NCBI RefSeq assembly: GCF_019599465.1
Contig: NZ_RKLR01000014.1
Coordinates: 1-64,000 of the forward strand
Length of the DNA stretch: 64,000 nucleotides
Direction: 5' to 3'
Source of the DNA: Haloarcula rubra
Lineage (GTDB): Archaea > Halobacteriota > Halobacteria > Halobacteriales > Haloarculaceae
Below, in pieces: positions 60,019 to 64,000 of the stretch (within the stretch, counting starts at the first letter, position 1; the number at the start of each line of letters is the position of its first letter). Under the pieces are notes generated by a model, which was given only the letters and a program-made list of their open reading frames with translations, was not told where the DNA came from and ran no database searches. Both the position numbers and the translations under genes were made by a program.

Positions 60019-61053
60019 ATGAAAGGAGTCGTACTACCAGGCGATAAAGAAGCACACGTACAGGACTGGGACAACCAATCGCTCGGCCCGGACGAAGTCC
60101 GCGTCGACATCGGTGCGGCGGCGCTCTGTCGGAGCGACATGAGCCTCTACAACGGCAACCCGCTCGTCGGGAGTAAGCCCGCAGGTACGGTCGTTCCCGG
60201 CCACGAACCTGCCGGTACAATCTCGGAAGTGGGCGACAACGTCGACCACCTCTCCGAGGGCGACCGCGTCGCAATCAACTGCTTCGCGGGATGTGAACAC
60301 TGCGAATACTGCCTGCGAGGCGAACCGAACCTCTGCCCGGACGTCGAGATTCTGGGGTTCGACCGTCACGGCGGTGACGCCGAGGAACTCGTCACACCGG
60401 CGTCGACCTGTCACCCGATGCCCGACGAGATGAGCATGGGTGTCGGCGCTATCGCGACGGACGCCCTCGGCAACCTCTGGAGTACGCTCAACGAGTGTAA
60501 CGTCAACGGCACCGACACGGTGGGCATCATCGGCCTCGGACCGATGGGCCTCGCCGGCGTCCTCAACGCGGACGCGATGGGAGCCGATGTCGTCGCGTAC
60601 GAACTCGTCGACCACCGTCGGGAAAAGGGTCTGGACCTCGGTGCCGAGTACGCCGTCGACCCCGGAGAAGAAGACGCGCAGGAACGGACCGACCAAATTA
60701 CGAACGGACGCGGACTCGACGTCGTCGTCGACTGTTCGGGCGCCCAGCCTGGCATCGAGATGGGCTTCGACTTGGTCAAGAAACACGGTACGTTCGCTCA
60801 AATCGGCGAGACGGACGAAGTGACCCTCAACCCCAGTGAAGACCTCATCCACAAGAAGGTCGACTACATGGGGTCGTGGTACTTCCGAAGCTACGAGTGG
60901 CCCGAAATCGCGGAGTTCATCGTCGAGAAAATTGGTAACGACCGTGCCGAGGAGATCATCTCCCACGAGTACGAACTCGAGGAGGAGAAGGTCCAAGAGG
61001 CGTTCCGAAAGTTCGACAACCACGAGACCCAGAAGGTCATCTTCACGCCGTAA
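60019..61053 (+). CDS. Zinc-dependent alcohol/polyol dehydrogenase (MDR)
   Basis: 344 residues. Catalytic zinc Cys in AALCRSDMSLY, His/Glu in VPGHEPAGTI, the structural-zinc Cys set in GCEHCEYCLRGEPNLC, and the NAD-binding GIIGLGPMGLAGV are all seen. Members oxidise sorbitol-, threonine- or galactitol-like substrates. Downstream of the CUT2 transporter, it likely oxidises the imported sugar or polyol. Confidence 0.9.
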   Translation: MKGVVLPGDKEAHVQDWDNQSLGPDEVRVDIGAAALCRSDMSLYNGNPLVGSKPAGTVVPGHEPAGTISEVGDNVDHLSEGDRVAINCFAGCEHCEYCLRGEPNLCPDVEILGFDRHGGDAEELVTPASTCHPMPDEMSMGVGAIATDALGNLWSTLNECNVNGTDTVGIIGLGPMGLAGVLNADAMGADVVAYELVDHRREKGLDLGAEYAVDPGEEDAQERTDQITNGRGLDVVVDCSGAQPGIEMGFDLVKKHGTFAQIGETDEVTLNPSEDLIHKKVDYMGSWYFRSYEWPEIAEFIVEKIGNDRAEEIISHEYELEEEKVQEAFRKFDNHETQKVIFTP

Positions 61054-61334
61054 TTGAGGCCACGTCGACCCGGACGGCGCAACCGTGTCGCAGCGGACCT
61101 CGGTAGTGTGGTGACCCGTTTTCGAATGCCTGGCCGGCCACAGACGGACCGCATCTTGTATGTTGTCATCTCACAAGCACTCATGGCACGCATATCAACA
61201 GTGGACCAGATACGGTCGGAGACGATGTAGTGACGCTCGAACAGGGCTACTCCTGACGGACCCAGTCACTCCTTTCGTCCTTTCCACCGATATCGACCGG
61301 GTATAGACGAGCAATGGCGCCGACGACGGAACGG

Positions 61335-62150
61335 TCAGTAGAGGTCTTCGGGGATGTGCGACCCCTCTCCGAGTGGGTCGCGCGATTCGAGCGAGAACTT
61401 GACTTCGACGAAGTTCTTCGTCTGCCTGACCAGCGCCGGAACCTCTTCGGTGAAGTGGTCCTCGGTCAACAAAGAGAGGGGGCCGGAGACGGCCACGGCA
61501 CCGACGACGCCGCCATCCTCCGAGAGAATGGGAGCACCGACGCCGCGCATCCCCGGAACGTTCTCTTCGTCCTCAAACGCGATGCCCTCCTGTCGAATGG
61601 TCTGGAGTTCGTCCTCTAACGTCGCTCGGTCCGTAATCGTGTTCTCGGTTTTCCCAGCTAGCGTGCCGTTTAGCAACCGGTCACGCTTCCCGTCGGACAA
61701 CCGGGAAAGGATTGCTTTCCCCGCGGCAGAACTGTGGAGCGTAATTTGCTTTCCGACACTGAGGTTCGGCACCACGGAGTCTTCACCATCGGCAGTGTGG
61801 ATACAGTACGCGTACTCCGAGTCCATTGCGGTGAGGTAGGCGAAGTAGTTGCTTTTCTCGGCCAGTTTGTCCACTTCGTCGGCCCCGATGGCGTACAACT
61901 GGCTGTTTGTCTTGACGTACTCACCCAGCAAGAGGAATCGGAAACTCAACCGGTATTCGGTCTGCTGTTTCGTCACCATTCCCGTTTTCACCAAAGTCGA
62001 GAGCTGCTTGTAAACGCCACTCTTAGACATCCCCAAATATTCAGATAGTTCCGTGACACCGGCTCCGTCGAGATCTTTGAGTGCGGTGAGGACACCGACT
62101 GCCCGCTCGACGGCTTCGACCGTTTCAGCGGGCCGCTTGTCGTTGTCCAT
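61335..62150 (-). CDS. IclR-family transcriptional regulator 2
   Basis: 271 residues from MDNDKRPAETVEAVERAV. Winged helix GVTELSEYLGMSKSGVYKQL, then the effector domain with LHSSAAGKAILSRLS and GAVAVSGPLSLL. Its upstream region (62151-62638) has a perfect 12-bp palindrome ACGGTATACCGT at 62205-62216, about 55 bases before the start, suited to autoregulation. It lies between the dehydrogenase (convergent) and the FAH-family gene (divergent) and is the likely regulator of the CUT2/dehydrogenase genes. Confidence 0.9.
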   Translation of the reverse strand: MDNDKRPAETVEAVERAVGVLTALKDLDGAGVTELSEYLGMSKSGVYKQLSTLVKTGMVTKQQTEYRLSFRFLLLGEYVKTNSQLYAIGADEVDKLAEKSNYFAYLTAMDSEYAYCIHTADGEDSVVPNLSVGKQITLHSSAAGKAILSRLSDGKRDRLLNGTLAGKTENTITDRATLEDELQTIRQEGIAFEDEENVPGMRGVGAPILSEDGGVVGAVAVSGPLSLLTEDHFTEEVPALVRQTKNFVEVKFSLESRDPLGEGSHIPEDLY

Positions 62151-62638
62151 GTTGTTTAGAATTTTGACTACCGGACTACTTAGACGTTCGGGACTCGGAT
62201 ATATACGGTATACCGTCACTGGCTACCGGCACACTGTCTCTGGAATCATGAGTATCCCCAGAGTGATTTTCGAAAATTCTTCCATCGGATATATTGCTAA
62301 TCCGTCACCAATCATAGTAACACGAAACGCCCACGATCTACACTTATACCTATATGTGCCAGATTATGGTTGTGGAAATCGAACTACCACTACATATCTG
62401 AGATTATAATGCCCTATTGACTATATTTATAGTCATAGTTACAAGACGAACTCTAAATTAGCATATATGGACACATAATTTCCATTTTTCTTCGAATATG
62501 GATGCTTTTCACGGAATGTGGCACGAGTTCCGAACGAATTACCCCTCATAAGATAGCGACATCGTTCAGAGTGAGTGTTCGAGTTCGAAGGTCAGTCAGT
62601 TCCAGTACCTCTTTCCGTCCCGTTACCACAGCACCGAT
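62151..62638. promoter_or_regulatory. Divergent AT-rich promoter region with palindromes
   Basis: 488 bases without a gene. Two perfect 12-bp palindromes are present: ACGGTATACCGT (62205-62216) and ATTTTCGAAAAT (62266-62277). The rest is very AT-rich with several TATA-like words. Probably the control region of iclR2 and the FAH-family gene. Confidence 0.55.
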
Positions 62639-63361
62639 ATGAAACTCGCACGCATGCAGACACCCGAAGGCGTAGTCAGTGGTCGCTACGCCGACGGCAT
62701 CGTGACGACAGACGAGGGCGAGTACGTCGTCGGGCGCGACGGCGAACTGACCTACCCCTGTTCGCCGTCCGCGCTGTATTGTGTCGGCCGGAACTTCGCG
62801 GAGACGTTAGAGCAGATGGACTACGAACGACCGGACGAACCGGACTTCTTCATCAAACCGCCAGCGTCGCTGGTCGGGCCGGACCAGCCGATTCGGTATC
62901 CGGATTGGACCGACGAACTAACCTACGCAGGCGAACTCGTCGCCGTCGTCGACGAACGCTGCCGGGACGTCGAGGTGGACGACGTCCCCGACGTCGTCCG
63001 TGGGTACACCGTGATGAACGACGTCGACGCGCTCGACCAACAGGGCCGCACCGCGCGCAAGGCCTTCGACACGTCGGGACCGCTCGGCCCGTGGTTAGAG
63101 ACCGACCTCGACCCCCGAGGCATCGACATGGAGACGGTCGTCGACGGCGAGACCCGACAGTCGGCGAACACGGAACTGATGCTGTTCGACCCCTACGAAA
63201 TCGTCTCGTTCCTCTCGCGACGGTTCACGCTCCGACCCGGCGACGCCATCGCGTTCGGTAGTCCCGCGAATCCCGGGACCGTCGAGCCCGGCGATACCAT
63301 CGAGATTACGTACGAGGGCGTCGGCACTCTCCGGAACACGGTCGTCGAGTCCCGTTCCTGA
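62639..63361 (+). CDS. FAH-family protein with an altered metal site
   Basis: 240 residues. FAH-fold marks: YCVGRNFAETLEQM (N-terminal GxNY-like), DFFIKPPASLVGPDQPI, GYTVMNDVDALDQQG with the Asp ligand, and GDAIAFGSPANPG. The glutamate pair of the metal site, normally E-x-E, reads TYAGELVAVV, with Ala in place of the first Glu. The enzyme may be weak, use another ligand, or have lost activity. FAH proteins in sugar pathways cleave 2,4-diketo acids. A shorter relative than the copy at 27251. Confidence 0.8.
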   Translation: MKLARMQTPEGVVSGRYADGIVTTDEGEYVVGRDGELTYPCSPSALYCVGRNFAETLEQMDYERPDEPDFFIKPPASLVGPDQPIRYPDWTDELTYAGELVAVVDERCRDVEVDDVPDVVRGYTVMNDVDALDQQGRTARKAFDTSGPLGPWLETDLDPRGIDMETVVDGETRQSANTELMLFDPYEIVSFLSRRFTLRPGDAIAFGSPANPGTVEPGDTIEITYEGVGTLRNTVVESRS

Positions 63362-63393
63362 GCTCAGACATAGCGGTCTCTCGGACCGACCCA

Positions 63394-63780
63394 CTACTTG
63401 CGTCGTACCGTACACCCTAATTCACGGAGCGTCTGGGTGGCCCTATCGAGATCCGACGCTTTGACGAGGACGTGGTCGGTCGAGTACGCGGAGACGACGA
63501 ATACTGACACGTCGGCGTCGGCCAGCGCCGAGGCGACAACCGATAAAAACCCGACGAGATCGAACGGCAGTGTCACGTCGAAGGTCAATCGTCGCCAGCC
63601 ACGGTCTACCTCGACAGCCTCCGCCACGGTCGGACTGGCTTCGTCGACGACGACCGTGGTCTCGGAGTCGTCCTGGATGGTCGCGAACGCGTCCGGGTCC
63701 GGGTCGTCGGTTCGGCAGACCGCGTACACGCCGTCTGCGACGACGACGGTGGCGCCATCGAGAACCTCACTTGGGTCCAT
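63394..63780 (-). CDS. ACT-domain protein (ACT_7 type)
   Basis: 128 residues. DGVYAVCRTDDPDPDAF, TTVVVDEASP and LTFDVTLPFDLVGFLSVVASAL with DVSVFVVSAYSTDHVLVK form two ACT-like halves, a small-molecule (amino acid) sensing fold found in uncharacterised cytosolic proteins. No enzyme part is attached. Monocistronic, facing the FAH gene. Ligand unknown. Confidence 0.7.
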   Translation of the reverse strand: MDPSEVLDGATVVVADGVYAVCRTDDPDPDAFATIQDDSETTVVVDEASPTVAEAVEVDRGWRRLTFDVTLPFDLVGFLSVVASALADADVSVFVVSAYSTDHVLVKASDLDRATQTLRELGCTVRRK

Positions 63781-63822
63781 ACCGTTCCCCTTCGCTGTCC
63801 CGCTACTAGTAAAGAGTGCCCG

Positions 63823-64000
63823 TCAAACGGGGATGAAGTCCGGGTCGACGGCGCTCAGACGGTTCGTGTTCTCGAAGAACTGGAAGAACGACTCGTAGCA
63901 GTCCGTACACTTGCCGTCGGCGTCGTACCGGAGCGTGTGCCAGTCGGCGACGATGGCACAGTAGCGCTTCGCTCGCGTGAGCGCGACGTTCAGCCGCCGA
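63823..64000 (-). CDS. Superfamily I helicase, C-terminal end, cut by window edge
   Basis: The minus-strand frame ending at a TGA (63823-63825) reads RRLNVALTRAKRYCAIV, which is helicase motif VI of the UPF1/Dna2-type superfamily I enzymes (NVALTRAK-R), then DWHTL, a Cys pair (CTDC) and VDPDFIPV. Only the last 58 residues are in the window; the gene continues past 64000. Likely a DNA or RNA helicase. It is not linked in function to its neighbours. Confidence 0.75.
   Translation of the reverse strand, partial: RRLNVALTRAKRYCAIVADWHTLRYDADGKCTDCYESFFQFFENTNRLSAVDPDFIPV

Noticed and set aside
1-64000. CRISPR arrays, tRNA and rRNA genes
   Set aside because: Intergenic regions were read for regular repeats, tRNA-like cloverleaf ends and rRNA words; none was found by eye, although a short tRNA could be missed without a covariance search.

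Overview
This is a chromosomal window from a halophilic archaeon (class Halobacteria). The evidence is the high G+C content, strongly acidic predicted proteins, twin-arginine lipoprotein signals on every extracellular binding protein, TATA boxes followed by leaderless starts, and typical haloarchaeal families: RdfA, archaea-specific SMC-like protein, DUF7504/DUF7344, DUF7123, DUF5783 and haloarchaeal TnpB. No rRNA, tRNA or CRISPR array was recognised.

Layout. (1) 1-3.4 kb is a mobile-element border: the 3' end of a TnpB gene, an IS630-type start fragment, decayed ORFs, a PIN-domain toxin with its antitoxin, a patatin-like lipase, and a second, reversed TnpB remnant whose terminal hairpin abuts the lipase stop codon. 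(2) 3.5-35 kb is mainly catabolic. A flavin monooxygenase, ADP-forming acyl-CoA synthetase subunits, MaoC hydratase, AMP-forming acyl-CoA ligase, hot-dog thioesterase, zinc-ribbon mini-protein, gentisate 1,2-dioxygenase, Liv-type ABC transporter, FAH-family hydrolase, SDR, aldehyde dehydrogenase and a fused FAD/Fe-S dehydrogenase surround an IclR regulator. The likely logic is uptake of an aromatic acid, CoA activation, hydroxylation, thioester release as gentisate, ring cleavage, and hydrolysis to central intermediates. Housekeeping genes (soluble chemotaxis transducer, UspA, GNAT, gamma carbonic anhydrase) sit inside this region. (3) 35.8-38.4 kb holds the cell-shape pair rdfA and an SMC-like gene. 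(4) 38.6-42.7 kb is a complete fructose-type PTS operon (ptfC-ptfA-ptsH-ptsI-ptfB), a bacterial-style phosphotransferase system found only in some archaea.

(5) 42.9-47 kb carries a truncated hemoglobin, a DUF7504/HTH regulator, DUF7123, a secreted endonuclease/exonuclease/phosphatase-fold protein with a cell-surface anchor, and DUF5783. (6) 47.4-63.4 kb is a carbohydrate-use region: two xylose-isomerase-like TIM-barrel proteins, a Gfo/Idh oxidoreductase preceded by a truncated duplicate of its own start, a CUT1 (Mal-type) transporter, a CUT2 (Rbs/Frc-type) transporter, a zinc alcohol dehydrogenase, a second IclR regulator and a second FAH-family protein. The window closes with an ACT-domain protein and the C-terminus of a superfamily I helicase.

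The most interesting points are the CoA-thioester gentisate locus built on ADP-forming synthetases; a cytosolic homologue of the CUT2 sugar-binding lipoprotein, divergently transcribed from it and next to a LacI-like helix-turn-helix relic; the chimeric duplicate leader of the Gfo/Idh gene; a FAH-family protein lacking one metal-binding glutamate; and GTATAC-centred palindromes ahead of both iclR genes. Functions are inferred from sequence reading only; no database search was run.
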